From Chromatiales bacterium (GTDB lineage Bacteria > Pseudomonadota > Gammaproteobacteria > Steroidobacterales > GCA-2729495): a DNA stretch of 36,955 bases. Under the pieces are notes generated by a model that saw only the letters and a program-made list of their open reading frames with translations, searched no databases and had not been told where the DNA came from. Shown here one piece after another: positions 1 through 9,547 of this stretch. Location: positions 1-36,955 of the forward strand of contig JAFIFS010000103.1 in the NCBI GenBank assembly GCA_020831895.1. Reading direction: 5' to 3'. The stretch's first letter is position 1. Each line of letters opens with the position of its first letter. The position numbers and the translations under genes were made by a program.

Positions 1-130
1 CCCGCTGGTCTGTCGGAAGATCAACGAAGGTATCTCGACCTACCTGCAGCGGCATGGATTATCCAGCATCAGCCAACTGGTTGGCGCCCTGTCCGGGGGG
101 CCGGTGAAGGACCTGGCCGCGGCAGGATAG
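1..130 (+). CDS. C-terminal end of a TIM-barrel flavoenzyme-like protein (partial)
   Basis: Only the last 42 codons are present (reading frame from base 2, TAG stop at 128-130). The peptide reads PLVCRKINEGISTYLQRHGL and then SSISQLVGALS. A pattern of a helix, then YLxxHG, then a short helix ending in LVGAL resembles the C-terminus of class 1 dihydroorotate dehydrogenase-like (FMN, TIM-barrel) proteins. This is recognition from a short tail only, with no catalytic residue in view, so the identity is tentative. The gene points toward ntrC and is separated from it by a hairpin that contains its own stop codon. Confidence 0.4.
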   Translation, partial: PLVCRKINEGISTYLQRHGLSSISQLVGALSGGPVKDLAAAG

Positions 131-159
131 CAGCGCCTCCCACGGGGGAGGCGCTGCTA
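128..159. terminator. Perfect 14-bp hairpin between convergent genes
   Basis: Bases 128-141 and 146-159 are perfect reverse complements around a four-base loop (acgg). The left arm begins with the TAG stop of the upstream plus-strand gene, and ntrC ends at 167 on the other strand. There is no clear T-run on either side, so it may work as a bidirectional structure-only terminator or as an RNA 3'-end stabiliser. Confidence 0.7.
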
Positions 160-166
160 TGCGTTC

Positions 167-1575
<1,409 letters not shown>

Positions 1576-1579
<4 letters not shown>

Positions 1580-2661
1580 GGCCTCTCCACCGCATCCACC
1601 GGGATGCGCAGCATGAAGACGGTGCGGCCCGGGCGGGACTGGAACTCGATCAGCCCGCCATGGCGGCTGACCAGGTCCTGTGCGATCGCCAGCCCGAGCC
1701 CGCTCCCATCGGGCCGGCTGCTGACCAGCGGATAGAAGACCGATTCGGCCAGCTCCTCCGGAACGCCGGGGCCGTCATCCTCGATCTCCAGGCTGGCGAC
1801 CAGCTTGTGGCGCGTCATGCCGATCGGAAAGCTGGTCAGCGCCCGGGTCCGGAAAGTGATCCTGCCCCCGGGCAGGACGGCCTGCAGCGCGTTGCGCCCG
1901 ATGTTGAGCACGGCCTGGATCAACTGGTCGGCGTCGGCGGCGAGCATGGGGAGGCTGGGATCGTAATCACGCACCAGCAGCACCTCTGCCGGACATTCCG
2001 CGCCTATCAGCGTGATCACGCGTTCGAGCACCTCGTGCACGTTGACAGCAACGCGGCGCAGTGGCCTGGATGGCCCCAGCAACATGTCTGTCAGCGCCGC
2101 GAGCCGGTCCGCCTCGCCGATGATCACCCGCGTGTACTCCGCAAGGGCCGGGTCACCGAGCCGCTTCTCGAGCAGCTGCGCGGCACCGCGCAGCCCGCCC
2201 AGCGGGTTGCGCACTTCGTGGGCCAGCTGGCGCAGCATCCGCCGGCTGGCATCATGCTGGCTTATCAGGGCCCACTCGCGGTCGATCTGGCGCCAGGGCG
2301 TCGCGTCGAAGAGCTCGGCCAGCAGGCGGCGCCTTGGACCGGTACCCAGCGGCATGATCCGGCACAGCACCTCGGTGCTCTGCTGGCCCCGCTGGGGCGA
2401 TTCAAGCGTGAAGAGGTCGCCGTATCCCTGGTTGCCTTCCTCGGTACGGCGCACAAGCTGCTGCAGCCCCGCAAGCTCGGGCCGCAGATCGGCCAGCGGG
2501 CGCCCGAGGGACTGGTTGCTGCTGAGACCGAGCAGCGTCTCGGCACCCGTATTCATGGAGATGACGTGTCCACCGGTGTCGAGTACGACGACGGCGGTGC
2601 TGAGGTGATCGAGGATTTCGCCTGCGGGCAGGCTGGTTGCGGTCTCTGGCTGGTCGCTCAA
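1576..2661 (-). CDS. ntrB: Nitrogen regulation sensor histidine kinase NtrB
   Basis: A 361-residue cytoplasmic kinase/phosphatase for NtrC, normally controlled by PII protein. An N-terminal PAS domain (about 12-120) has no membrane segment. The H-box is QLAHEVRNPLGGLRGA with His148. The N-box is LNIGRN (252-257), followed by DDGPGV (295-300) and GSGLGL (319-324). I choose the TTG at 2659-2661 as start because it overlaps the stop of the upstream DUF4124 gene (TTGA) and gives the usual family length (E. coli NtrB has 349 residues). The open frame runs further upstream, but that part lies inside the previous gene and has no kinase homology. The ntrC start overlaps the stop of this gene. Confidence 0.95.
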
Positions 2662-3197
2662 GGCACCGCCGGTGCCAGCGGGTTCTGCGGATTCGCGATC
2701 GAAGTCTGCTGCACGAAGAAGCGTATCGTCGGGCTTTCTATCAGGGTCTCGTTCGCAGCGTCCCTCACTTCTGCCCGCAACGAGTGTTCGCCCCTCCAGA
2801 CCTCCGACAATCTGGCGGCTGTATCGGCCCCCTGGAGCACCGCTGCCTGCCGGTTGTCCAGGAACAGCAGCAGCGTATGCCCGTCGCGCAGGGTCGGACG
2901 CAGGTCCAGCGCGACGTCCACTTGTCCCTCGATATTCCACAGTGTCTCGTCCTGCGCCGGGCTGCGGATACTCAGCGATTCGTAGCCGGGTGCTTCTTCA
3001 GGCTCGGCGTCACGGCCGGCAACCTGGCGCGGCGACGCAACAGGCCGGGGAGCGGCGGCGGGGCTGCTTTCGACGGTGACGGGTTCTGCACCCGGGTGCG
3101 GTACATCCGAAAAGTGTCGCTGCCCTGCGTCGTCAACCCAGGTGTAGATCTGGGCGGCGCCAAGCAGCGTGATGGCGAGCAGTAGTTGGAGCTGCAT
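2658..3197 (-). CDS. DUF4124 domain-containing exported protein
   Basis: A 179-residue protein with a short hydrophobic N-terminus (MQLQLLLAITLLGAAQ) that looks like a signal peptide. The DUF4124 hallmark IYTWVDDAGQRHFSD follows at once. The middle (about 38-70) is rich in Pro and Ala. The C-terminal half, from about residue 80, looks like a beta-sandwich, with WNIEGQVDVALDLRP and later EVRDAANETLI. No enzymatic motif is visible and the function is unknown. It lies between glnA and ntrB, and its stop codon overlaps the ntrB TTG start, so it is part of the nitrogen-control transcript. A role in nitrogen sensing is only suggested by position. Confidence 0.85.
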   Translation of the reverse strand: MQLQLLLAITLLGAAQIYTWVDDAGQRHFSDVPHPGAEPVTVESSPAAAPRPVASPRQVAGRDAEPEEAPGYESLSIRSPAQDETLWNIEGQVDVALDLRPTLRDGHTLLLFLDNRQAAVLQGADTAARLSEVWRGEHSLRAEVRDAANETLIESPTIRFFVQQTSIANPQNPLAPAVP

Positions 3198-3234
3198 GGC
3201 TCAAGCATACGCCCGGTGGTTCCGGTCCACCAGA

Positions 3235-3268
3235 GCCCCGGTGCGCGGGCCATGCCGCGCACCGGGGC
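3235..3268. terminator. Perfect 14-bp hairpin downstream of glnA
   Basis: Bases 3235-3248 (GCCCCGGTGCGCGG) and 3255-3268 are exact reverse complements around a six-base loop. The hairpin lies about 60 bases after the glnA stop and 38 bases before the DUF4124 start. No T-run follows on the minus strand, so it probably attenuates or processes the transcript rather than ending it fully. In E. coli a leaky terminator between glnA and ntrB (glnL) serves to make much more glutamine synthetase than NtrB/NtrC. Confidence 0.65.
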
Positions 3269-3327
3269 GCCAGTCACCATAAGCCGGATGGCCACAGGCT
3301 GTTTTCCTGCAGGCTCCGGCCGGCACA

Positions 3328-4737
3328 TCACACGCTGTAGTACATCTCGAACTCGACCGGATGGGTGGACATCCGGAAGCGTGTGACCTCGGCCATCTTG
3401 AGGTCGATGTAGCCATCGATCAGGTCGTCGCTGAACACGTCCCCGGCCTTGAGGAAGTCGCGGTCCTTGTCGAGCGCGTTGAGCGCCTGCTCCAGCGAGA
3501 AGCAGACCTGCGGCACCGCCTTGGCTTCCTCGGGTGGCAGGTTGTAGAGGTCCTTGTCCATGGCCTCGCCGGGGTGGATCTTGTTCAGGATGCCGTCGAT
3601 CCCGGCCATCAGCATCGCGCTGAACGCGAGGTACGGATTTGCCGTGCTGTCGGGGAAGCGCACCTCGATGCGACGGCCCTTCGGGTTGGCGATGAACGGG
3701 ATACGGATCGATGCGGAGCGGTTGCGGGCTGAGTAGGCCAGCATGACCGGCGCCTCGAAGCCCGGCACCAGGCGCTTGTAGCTGTTGGTGCTGGCGTTGG
3801 TGAAGGCATTGATCGCGTGCGCATGCTTCAGTATGCCGCCGATGTAGTACAGCGCTGTCTCGGACAGGCCGCCGTATCCGTCGCCGGTGAAGAGGTTCTT
3901 GCCGCCCTTGGACAGCGACTGGTGAACATGCATGCCGCTGCCGTTGTCACCGACCAGGGGCTTGGGCATGAAGGTCGCCGTCTTGCCGTAGCTGTGGGCG
4001 ACGTTGTGCACCACGTACTTCAGGATCTGTACCTCGTCAGCCTTCTTGACCAGCGAGTTGAAGCGCACGCCGATCTCGCCCTGGCCCGCGGTCGCGACCT
4101 CGTGGTGGTGAACCTCGACCTCGAGGCCCATCTCCTCGAGCGCAAGGCACATGGCCGAGCGAATGTCGTGCCCGGAATCTACTGGCGGCACGGGGAAGTA
4201 TCCGCCCTTCACGGTGGGGCGGTGACCGATGTTCCCCCGCTCCAGCTCACGCTTGGAGTTCCAGGCCGCCTCGTCGGAATCCACCCCATAGAACGCGCCG
4301 CTGATATCGACGCCAAAACGCACGCCGTCGAAGATGAAGAACTCGTTTTCAGGACCGAAGAACGCGGAGTCGGCGATTCCGGTGGACTTCAGGAACTCCT
4401 CGGCCCGCTGCGCGGTCGTGCGCGGGCAGCGCCCGTACCCCTGCATGGTTGAGGGTTCCAGCACGTCGCAGCGGATGTTGACCGTCGTGTCCTCGGTGAA
4501 CGGGTCGACCACGGCGGAAGCCGGGTCCGGCATCAGCACCATGTCTGACTCGTTGATGCCCTTCCAGCCGGCGATCGACGAGCCGTCGAACATCTTGCCT
4601 TCCTCGAAGAAGCTGTCGTCGAGAGTATGGGCCGGCACGGTGACATGCTGTTCCTTGCCGCGGGTGTCGGTGAAACGCAGATCGACAAACTTGGCCTCCT
4701 TTTCCTTGAGCAGGCCCATCACATCAGCAGCTTTCAT
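3328..4737 (-). CDS. glnA: Type I glutamine synthetase
   Basis: A 469-residue enzyme, the same length as E. coli GlnA. It joins ammonia to glutamate using ATP and acts as a cytoplasmic dodecamer. Visible family marks are the N-terminal beta-grasp domain with [13 protein letters not shown] (49-61), the metal-ligand segment GPENEFF (128-134), the ATP loop region [10 protein letters not shown] (265-274), and Arg residues in [10 protein letters not shown]. The adenylylation site is Tyr398 in LYNLPPEE, so the enzyme should be under GlnE control. I take ATG at 4735-4737 because it follows a good ribosome-binding site (GGAGGAAA) and starts the family-typical [12 protein letters not shown]. The open frame extends far upstream but that part is non-coding. 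A sigma-54 promoter and NtrC boxes lie upstream. Confidence 0.98.
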   Translation of the reverse strand: MKAADVMGLLKEKEAKFVDLRFTDTRGKEQHVTVPAHTLDDSFFEEGKMFDGSSIAGWKGINESDMVLMPDPASAVVDPFTEDTTVNIRCDVLEPSTMQGYGRCPRTTAQRAEEFLKSTGIADSAFFGPENEFFIFDGVRFGVDISGAFYGVDSDEAAWNSKRELERGNIGHRPTVKGGYFPVPPVDSGHDIRSAMCLALEEMGLEVEVHHHEVATAGQGEIGVRFNSLVKKADEVQILKYVVHNVAHSYGKTATFMPKPLVGDNGSGMHVHQSLSKGGKNLFTGDGYGGLSETALYYIGGILKHAHAINAFTNASTNSYKRLVPGFEAPVMLAYSARNRSASIRIPFIANPKGRRIEVRFPDSTANPYLAFSAMLMAGIDGILNKIHPGEAMDKDLYNLPPEEAKAVPQVCFSLEQALNALDKDRDFLKAGDVFSDDLIDGYIDLKMAEVTRFRMSTHPVEFEMYYSV

Positions 4738-4837
4738 CACTTTCCTCCGGCGCCGGGCGCCCGTTGCAGAAAAAAACAGTGGGCAGGGAGCCCGGTAAGC
4801 TATCTTCCGGGGTCCTGCGCCGCCTGCACTCATCCAA

Positions 4838-4853
4838 TGCACAAGCCGTGCCA
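4838..4853 (-). promoter_or_regulatory. Sigma-54 promoter of glnA
   Basis: Read on the minus strand the site is TGGCACGGCTTGTGCA. The published -24/-12 consensus is TGGCACG-N4-TTGCW, and only one base differs (G for T at the first position of the -12 block). Transcription would begin at about 4827, giving a leader of roughly 90 bases before the glnA ATG at 4737. Confidence 0.85.
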
Positions 4854-4917
4854 GCCCGGGGCCAGCCACAAAATACTGATTTAAAAGGCCTGAGCGCCGG
4901 CTAGCCCCAGCACCGTC

Positions 4918-4932
4918 GCACCATGATAGTGC
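4918..4932. promoter_or_regulatory. NtrC binding site (glnA enhancer, proximal)
   Basis: GCACCATGATAGTGC is a 15-base palindrome with one mismatched pair and fits the NtrC box (GCAC-N7-GTGC type). Its centre is about 98 bases upstream of the predicted glnA transcription start, much like the paired sites near -108 and -140 of E. coli glnAp2. Confidence 0.8.
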
Positions 4933-4948
4933 GTCATCTATGCCGCGC

Positions 4949-4963
4949 GCACCAAAATCGTGC
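4949..4963. promoter_or_regulatory. NtrC binding site (glnA enhancer, distal)
   Basis: GCACCAAAATCGTGC keeps both GCAC/GTGC arms of the NtrC box. It is centred 31 bases from the proximal site, about three helical turns, so two NtrC dimers would bind on the same DNA face. Confidence 0.75.
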
Positions 4964-5111
4964 GAACGCCCGGCCCGCCGCCCGATGCTTCCCCAAAATG
5001 GAACACCCGCGGCCAGGGTCCGCTGCCCGGAACAGCAGCTCAGGACAGCAGGCTCAGGACAGTCAACGCGCGTTCGGCTGCGTTCCAGCCGGCCAGCCGG
5101 GATCCGCGAGA

Positions 5112-5141
5112 TTCCTGCCGTCATTGCACGAAGGCTATACT
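5112..5141 (+). promoter_or_regulatory. Candidate sigma-70 promoter of glyQ
   Basis: TATACT at 5136-5141 matches five of six bases of the -10 consensus. The -35 region (around 5112-5117, TTCCTG) is weak. A start near 5148 would leave a leader of about 27 bases before the TTG start of glyQ, which supports that start. Confidence 0.45.
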
Positions 5142-5174
5142 TGCGCGCCGTTTCCCGGACAGGCGCTGTCAAAC

Positions 5175-6095
5175 TTGAGCCAGCCGCAGCCACCGCAGAC
5201 ATTTCAGGACCTCGTTCTTGCCCTGCAGCACTACTGGGCCAGGCAGGGCTGTGTGGTCCTGCAGCCCTATGACATGCCGATGGGCGCCGGGACCTTCCAC
5301 TCAGGCACTTTCCTGCGCGCGATCGGTCCGGAACCTTGGAGCGCGGCCTACGTGCAGCCCAGCCGCCGGCCAACCGACGGCCGCTACGGGGAGAACCCCT
5401 TCAGACTGCAGCACTACTACCAGTTCCAGGTGGTCATCAAGCCATCGCCGCTGGAGCTGCAGTCTCTTTACCTCGGCTCGCTGCGCGAGCTGGGCATAGA
5501 CCCGCTGGTGCACGACATCCGCTTTGTCGAGGACAACTGGGAGTCCCCGACCCTTGGTGCCTGGGGCCTCGGCTGGGAAGTCTGGCTGAACGGTATGGAG
5601 GTGACCCAGTTCACCTATTTCCAGCAGGTCGGGGGCCTGGACTGCCGGCCCGTCACCGGCGAGATCACCTACGGCCTGGAGCGGATCGCCATGTACCTGC
5701 AGGCTGTCGAGAGTGTGTTCGACCTGGTCTGGACCGATGGCCCCCTTGGCCGGGTGACCTACGGCGATGTCTTCCACCAGAACGAGGTCGAGATGTCCCG
5801 CTACAACTTCGAGGCTGCCCGGGTCGAAGCCCTGCTGCCGCGTTTCGACGAGGCCGAGCGGGCTTGCCAGGACCTCGTTGGCCGCGGCCTCACCTTGCCC
5901 GCGTACGAGCAGATCCTGGAAGCATCGCACGTGTTCAACCTGCTGGATGCGCGCCGCGCGATCTCCGTGTCCGAGCGCCAGCGCTACATCCTGCGCGTGC
6001 GTGAGCTTGCACGTTCGGTGGCGACTGCCTATTACCAGAGCCGCGAGGCTCTTGGCTTCCCGCTCTGCGGTGGCCTGAACCACCCGTCCGCCTGA
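5175..6095 (+). CDS. glyQ: Glycine--tRNA ligase alpha subunit
   Basis: A 306-residue catalytic alpha subunit of the bacterial heterotetrameric glycyl-tRNA synthetase (class II; E. coli GlyQ has 303). Strongly conserved stretches include [10 protein letters not shown] (17-26), [19 protein letters not shown] (57-75), [20 protein letters not shown] and [17 protein letters not shown] choose the TTG at 5175-5177 ([13 protein letters not shown]): it lies just after the predicted promoter and matches the family length. The frame is open back to 4923, but that part overlaps the glnA enhancer. No strong ribosome-binding site is visible. glyS follows after 29 bases. Confidence 0.95.
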   Translation: MSQPQPPQTFQDLVLALQHYWARQGCVVLQPYDMPMGAGTFHSGTFLRAIGPEPWSAAYVQPSRRPTDGRYGENPFRLQHYYQFQVVIKPSPLELQSLYLGSLRELGIDPLVHDIRFVEDNWESPTLGAWGLGWEVWLNGMEVTQFTYFQQVGGLDCRPVTGEITYGLERIAMYLQAVESVFDLVWTDGPLGRVTYGDVFHQNEVEMSRYNFEAARVEALLPRFDEAERACQDLVGRGLTLPAYEQILEASHVFNLLDARRAISVSERQRYILRVRELARSVATAYYQSREALGFPLCGGLNHPSA

Positions 6096-6124
6096 GTGCG
6101 ACCGGCCCCCACAGGATCGCCTGC

Positions 6125-8230
6125 ATGACCGCCACTGCGGACTTCATCATTGAGATCGGCACCGAGGAGCTGCCGCCGCGCGCGCTGCGCATGCTGGAGC
6201 AGGCCTTCGCCACGCACCTCGAGCACTCGCTCGGGGCGTCCGGGCTCGCGTTCGTGCAGCTGCATTCGTTCGCCACGCCACGCCGGCTGGCCGTGCTCGT
6301 CACCGGCCTTGCGCTCAAGCAGCCAGCTCGGCACATCGAGAAGAAAGGGCCGCCGGTCAGCGCGGCCTTCAGCGCCGACGGCAAGCCGACGCGGGCGGCG
6401 GAGGCTTTCGCCGCAAGCTGCGGTGTCGAGTTGTCGGCGCTGGAACGGCTCGAGACACCGAAAGGCAGCTGGCTGATGTACCGCGCGCAGGTGCCGGGCC
6501 AGCCGGCCAGCGACCTGCTGTGCGGCCTGGTCAGCGAGGCGCTGGCCGCCCTGCCCATTCCGCGCCGCATGCGCTGGGGCAGTGGCGACACGGAGTTCGT
6601 GCGCCCGGTCCACTGGGTGCTGGCCCTCCTCGGTGACCAGGTGCTCAAGGGCCGCATCCTCGACCTTGAGCCGGGCCGCACCACGCGGGGGCACCGCTAC
6701 CACGCCCCGGAGCCACTCTGCCTCGATACAGCGGCCGACTACCCGCGTCTGCTGATGGAGCGCGGACGGGTCATCGTCGACTTTGCCGAGCGCCGCAGCC
6801 GGATTGCCGCCGCGGCGGCGGAGAGTGCGGCCAGCCTCGGCGGTGTTCCCGTGGCTGATGATGATCTGCTCGACGAAGTGGCCTCTCTGGTCGAGTGGCC
6901 GGTGCCTGTCAGCGGCCGCTTTGATCCCGCTTTCCTCGAGCTGCCGGAAGAGGTGCTGATGGCCACGCTCCAGGCGCACCAGCGGTACTTTCCCGTGCGC
7001 GGTCCCGACGGGCAGCTGATGGCCTCATTCATCGCGATCAGCAATCTCGACAGCGCCGACCCGGACCAGGTCCGGCGGGGCAACGAGCGGGTCGTGCGCC
7101 CGCGACTGGCCGACGCAGCTTTCTTCTGGTCGCAGGACGGGCGCGCGCCGCTGGCCGCACGCGTAGACGAGATGCAGCGGGTGATCTACCAGCGCGGACT
7201 CGGCAGCCTCCATGACAAGGCCGGACGCATGGCCAGCCTGGCCACGAGGCTCGCCGGGCCGCTGGGTGCCGATACTGCCGAGGTCGAGCGTGCCGCCTGG
7301 CTCTCGCGCACCGACCTGCTCACCGAGATGGTCGGGGAGTTCCCGGAACTGCAGGGCATCATGGGCCGCTACTATGCCGGGCGCGACGGGGAACCTGCAG
7401 CGGTGGCCGCTGCGCTGGCCGAACAGTACCTGCCACGCCATGCCGGGGACCGGCTGCCGGAAACCCCGTGCGGCCTGGCACTGGCGCTTGCCGACCGACT
7501 GGACACGCTCGCCGGCGTCTTTGCCCTGGGCAAACGCCCCTCCGGCAACAAGGACCCGTATGGCCTGCGCCGCGCGGCCCTCGGCCTGATGCGCATCCTG
7601 GTCGAGTCAGGCATCGAGCTGGACCTGGTATCCGCGCTGCGCGAGGCGCTCGTCCTGCAGCCGCTGCAGGTCAAGGACCCGGAGAGCCTCGTCGAGGCCC
7701 TGTACCAGTTCGTGGTCGAGCGCAGCCGGGCCTGGTACCTGGAGGGGCTGGCCCCGGGCTTTCCGGCCGGCGCGGTGGGTCCCGCGATGTTCGAGTCGGT
7801 GCGCCTGCGAAAACCCGCCTCGCCGCTGGACTTTCACGCCCGGCTGCAGGCTGTCCACACCTTCATGCAGCGCCCCGAGGCGGAGAGCCTGGCGGCGGCG
7901 AACAAGCGCATCGCCAACATCCTGCGCGGCGTCGACCTGGTGCCGGATGACACCGTCGATCCGGCCAGTTTCCGCGAGGACGAGGAGCGCAGGCTGTACG
8001 AGGCAATTCTCGCCGCAGAGGCCTCGCACCGCGAGGCCGTCTCCCGCGGCGAGTACGCTGCCGTGCTCGAGACGCTGACCCGGCTGCGTGGCCCGGTCGA
8101 TGCTTTTTTCGACAAGGTGCTCGTGATGAGCGAGGATCCCGCGGAGCGCGCAAACCGGCTCGCGCTGCTGGGTCGGCTGCGCGCCATGTTCCTCGACGTG
8201 GCCGACTTCTCGCAGCTGCCGGCTGCCTGA
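6125..8230 (+). CDS. glyS: Glycine--tRNA ligase beta subunit
   Basis: A 701-residue beta subunit (E. coli GlyS has 689) that binds tRNA-Gly and completes the alpha2-beta2 enzyme with GlyQ. The N-terminus FIIEIGTEELPPRALRMLEQ is a family hallmark. Other conserved parts are RPVHWVLALLG, TRGHRYHAP, VLMATLQAHQRYF and LADRLDTLAGVFALG with KRPSGNKDPYGLRR. A DALR-like helical anticodon-binding region forms the C-terminus. The ATG start has AGGA about eight bases upstream. It is co-transcribed with glyQ, and probably with gmhB, which starts seven bases after the stop. Confidence 0.97.
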   Translation: MTATADFIIEIGTEELPPRALRMLEQAFATHLEHSLGASGLAFVQLHSFATPRRLAVLVTGLALKQPARHIEKKGPPVSAAFSADGKPTRAAEAFAASCGVELSALERLETPKGSWLMYRAQVPGQPASDLLCGLVSEALAALPIPRRMRWGSGDTEFVRPVHWVLALLGDQVLKGRILDLEPGRTTRGHRYHAPEPLCLDTAADYPRLLMERGRVIVDFAERRSRIAAAAAESAASLGGVPVADDDLLDEVASLVEWPVPVSGRFDPAFLELPEEVLMATLQAHQRYFPVRGPDGQLMASFIAISNLDSADPDQVRRGNERVVRPRLADAAFFWSQDGRAPLAARVDEMQRVIYQRGLGSLHDKAGRMASLATRLAGPLGADTAEVERAAWLSRTDLLTEMVGEFPELQGIMGRYYAGRDGEPAAVAAALAEQYLPRHAGDRLPETPCGLALALADRLDTLAGVFALGKRPSGNKDPYGLRRAALGLMRILVESGIELDLVSALREALVLQPLQVKDPESLVEALYQFVVERSRAWYLEGLAPGFPAGAVGPAMFESVRLRKPASPLDFHARLQAVHTFMQRPEAESLAAANKRIANILRGVDLVPDDTVDPASFREDEERRLYEAILAAEASHREAVSRGEYAAVLETLTRLRGPVDAFFDKVLVMSEDPAERANRLALLGRLRAMFLDVADFSQLPAA

Positions 8231-8237
8231 GGGCGGC

Positions 8238-8789
8238 ATGCCCGGCGAACAGCGCATTGTCGTGCTCGATCGCGATGGCGTGATCAACCATGACTCACCG
8301 GACTTCATCCGCAAGCCCTCGGACTGGCAGCCACTCGCGGGCAGCCTTGCGGCAATCGCGCGGCTGCATGCCGCCGGCTGGATCGTGGTCGTCGTGAGCA
8401 ACCAGTCCGGCGTGGGGCGAGGCCTGTTCTCGATGGCCGAGCTCGGCCAGATCCACGCGCGCATGGTCGAGGCGATACGGGAGGCGGGTGGCGAACTCGG
8501 CGCGATAGTCTTCTGTCCCCATCACCCCGCCGAAGGCTGCGCCTGCCGCAAGCCGCGTCCGGGTCTGTTCAGACAGGTCGAGCAGCAGCTCGACACCTCG
8601 CTTGCGGGCGCGCCGGCCATCGGTGACTCGGTCCGGGACATCGAAGCCGCGCTGGCCGCGGGGGCGAGCCCGATACTCGTGCGTACAGGCAACGGCGCAG
8701 CCAGCGAGGCGGAAGTGCTGCGCCGCTGGCCCGGTATGCCCGTCTATCCTGACCTCGCCGCAGCGGTCGACGCGCTGCTGGCCAGCTGA
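8238..8789 (+). CDS. gmhB: D-glycero-beta-D-manno-heptose 1,7-bisphosphate 7-phosphatase
   Basis: A 183-residue HAD-superfamily phosphatase that makes ADP-heptose precursor for the lipopolysaccharide inner core. The HAD nucleophile motif is DRDGVIN (11-17), followed by VVSNQSGVGRG (52-62). The zinc loop has ligands Cys93, His95, Cys101 and Cys103 (CPHHPAEGCAC), then RKPRPG and GDS (129-131). The zinc loop separates GmhB from most other small HAD enzymes, although the related histidinol-phosphatase has the same loop; length and the neighbours glyQS and acyltransferase favour GmhB. The stop overlaps the next ATG by one base (TGATG). Confidence 0.92.
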   Translation: MPGEQRIVVLDRDGVINHDSPDFIRKPSDWQPLAGSLAAIARLHAAGWIVVVVSNQSGVGRGLFSMAELGQIHARMVEAIREAGGELGAIVFCPHHPAEGCACRKPRPGLFRQVEQQLDTSLAGAPAIGDSVRDIEAALAAGASPILVRTGNGAASEAEVLRRWPGMPVYPDLAAAVDALLAS

Positions 8790-9547
8790 TGCTGCTGCTG
8801 CGTTCACTGCTGTTCACCGGGCTTATGTTTGCCAGCGTCGTGCCCTGGAGCTTCGTCGTGCTTGCCGGCCGGCTGGGAGGAGAACATCGCGCCTACCGGC
8901 TGGCCCAGGCCTGGTGCGCCGGAATCGCCGGGCTGGCCAGGCTGCTCTGCGGCCTCGAGTTCAGGGTCGAGGGCGCCGGCAACCTGCCTCGTGACCGTGC
9001 TGCCGTCGTGCTGCTGAAGCACTCATCGGCCTACGAGACCCTGGTGCAGCTGCTGCTCTTCCCGCGCCAGTGCTGGGTACTCAAGCGCGAGCTGACCTGG
9101 ATTCCGCTGTTCGGCTGGGCACTGGCGATGCTGCGCCCGATTGCGATCAACCGTGGCGGCGGCCGCCGTGCCGTCGACCAGGTGCTCGAGCAGGGCAGGG
9201 CACGCCTCGACGAGGGCACCTGGGTCATGATCTTTCCAGAGGGCACACGCATGCCGCCCGGCCAGACGCGGCGCTACGGGCTCAGCGGCGCGCTGCTCGC
9301 GCAGCGCTGCAACAGCCTGCTGATTCCTGTTGCGCACAACGCAGGCGACTTCTGGCCCCGCCGCGGACTGCGCAAGCGTGCCGGTACGGTCACGTTCCGG
9401 ATAGGCGCGCCAGTCGACCCGGCCGGCCGGGATCCACGGGAGGTCAACGAGGAAATCCAGGCCTGGATAGAGGGGCAGGTGGCGGAGCTGCGCGCAACAG
9501 GCGCACCGGCCACCGGCGACCAACTGGCAAACCCGCCAGCGTCCTAG
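8789..9547 (+). CDS. PlsC-type 1-acyl-sn-glycerol-3-phosphate acyltransferase
   Basis: A 252-residue membrane acyltransferase, expected to add a fatty acid to lysophosphatidic acid in phospholipid synthesis. The N-terminus (3-28) is hydrophobic and probably membrane-embedded. The catalytic motif is HX4E (His78, Glu83 in KHSSAYET) rather than the usual HX4D; this Glu form occurs in a subgroup of gammaproteobacterial homologues. The second motif FPEGTR is at 149-154. Translation is coupled to gmhB by the TGATG overlap. The stop codon shares the palindrome CTAG with the stop of the convergent glycosyltransferase gene. The exact acyl acceptor cannot be read from sequence. Confidence 0.88.
   Translation: MLLLRSLLFTGLMFASVVPWSFVVLAGRLGGEHRAYRLAQAWCAGIAGLARLLCGLEFRVEGAGNLPRDRAAVVLLKHSSAYETLVQLLLFPRQCWVLKRELTWIPLFGWALAMLRPIAINRGGGRRAVDQVLEQGRARLDEGTWVMIFPEGTRMPPGQTRRYGLSGALLAQRCNSLLIPVAHNAGDFWPRRGLRKRAGTVTFRIGAPVDPAGRDPREVNEEIQAWIEGQVAELRATGAPATGDQLANPPAS

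Larger units (their letters stand above)
4738..5174. other. Divergent glnA-glyQ regulatory region
   Basis: This 437-base gap separates glnA (minus) from glyQ (plus). It holds the glnA ribosome-binding site, a sigma-54 promoter (4838-4853), two NtrC-type boxes (4918-4932, 4949-4963), a short direct repeat (5038-5048, 5052-5062) and a candidate sigma-70 promoter for glyQ (about 5112-5141). The bases around 4861-4890 are AT-rich compared with their surroundings. No convincing coding region is present. Confidence 0.8.

Noticed and set aside
2662-2940. Longer ntrB with 93 more N-terminal residues.
   Set aside because: The extra part overlaps the DUF4124 gene and is unlike any PAS or kinase sequence; the TTG at 2661 gives the family length.
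4738-5373. Open frame extending glnA by 212 codons upstream.
   Set aside because: It covers the glnA ribosome-binding site, sigma-54 promoter and NtrC boxes, lacks homology, and the 469-residue form equals the known GlnA length.
8789-9030. Loss of catalytic Asp in the acyltransferase (HX4E instead of HX4D).
   Set aside because: The KHxSAxET form is a known subgroup variant, so this is not evidence of an inactive enzyme.
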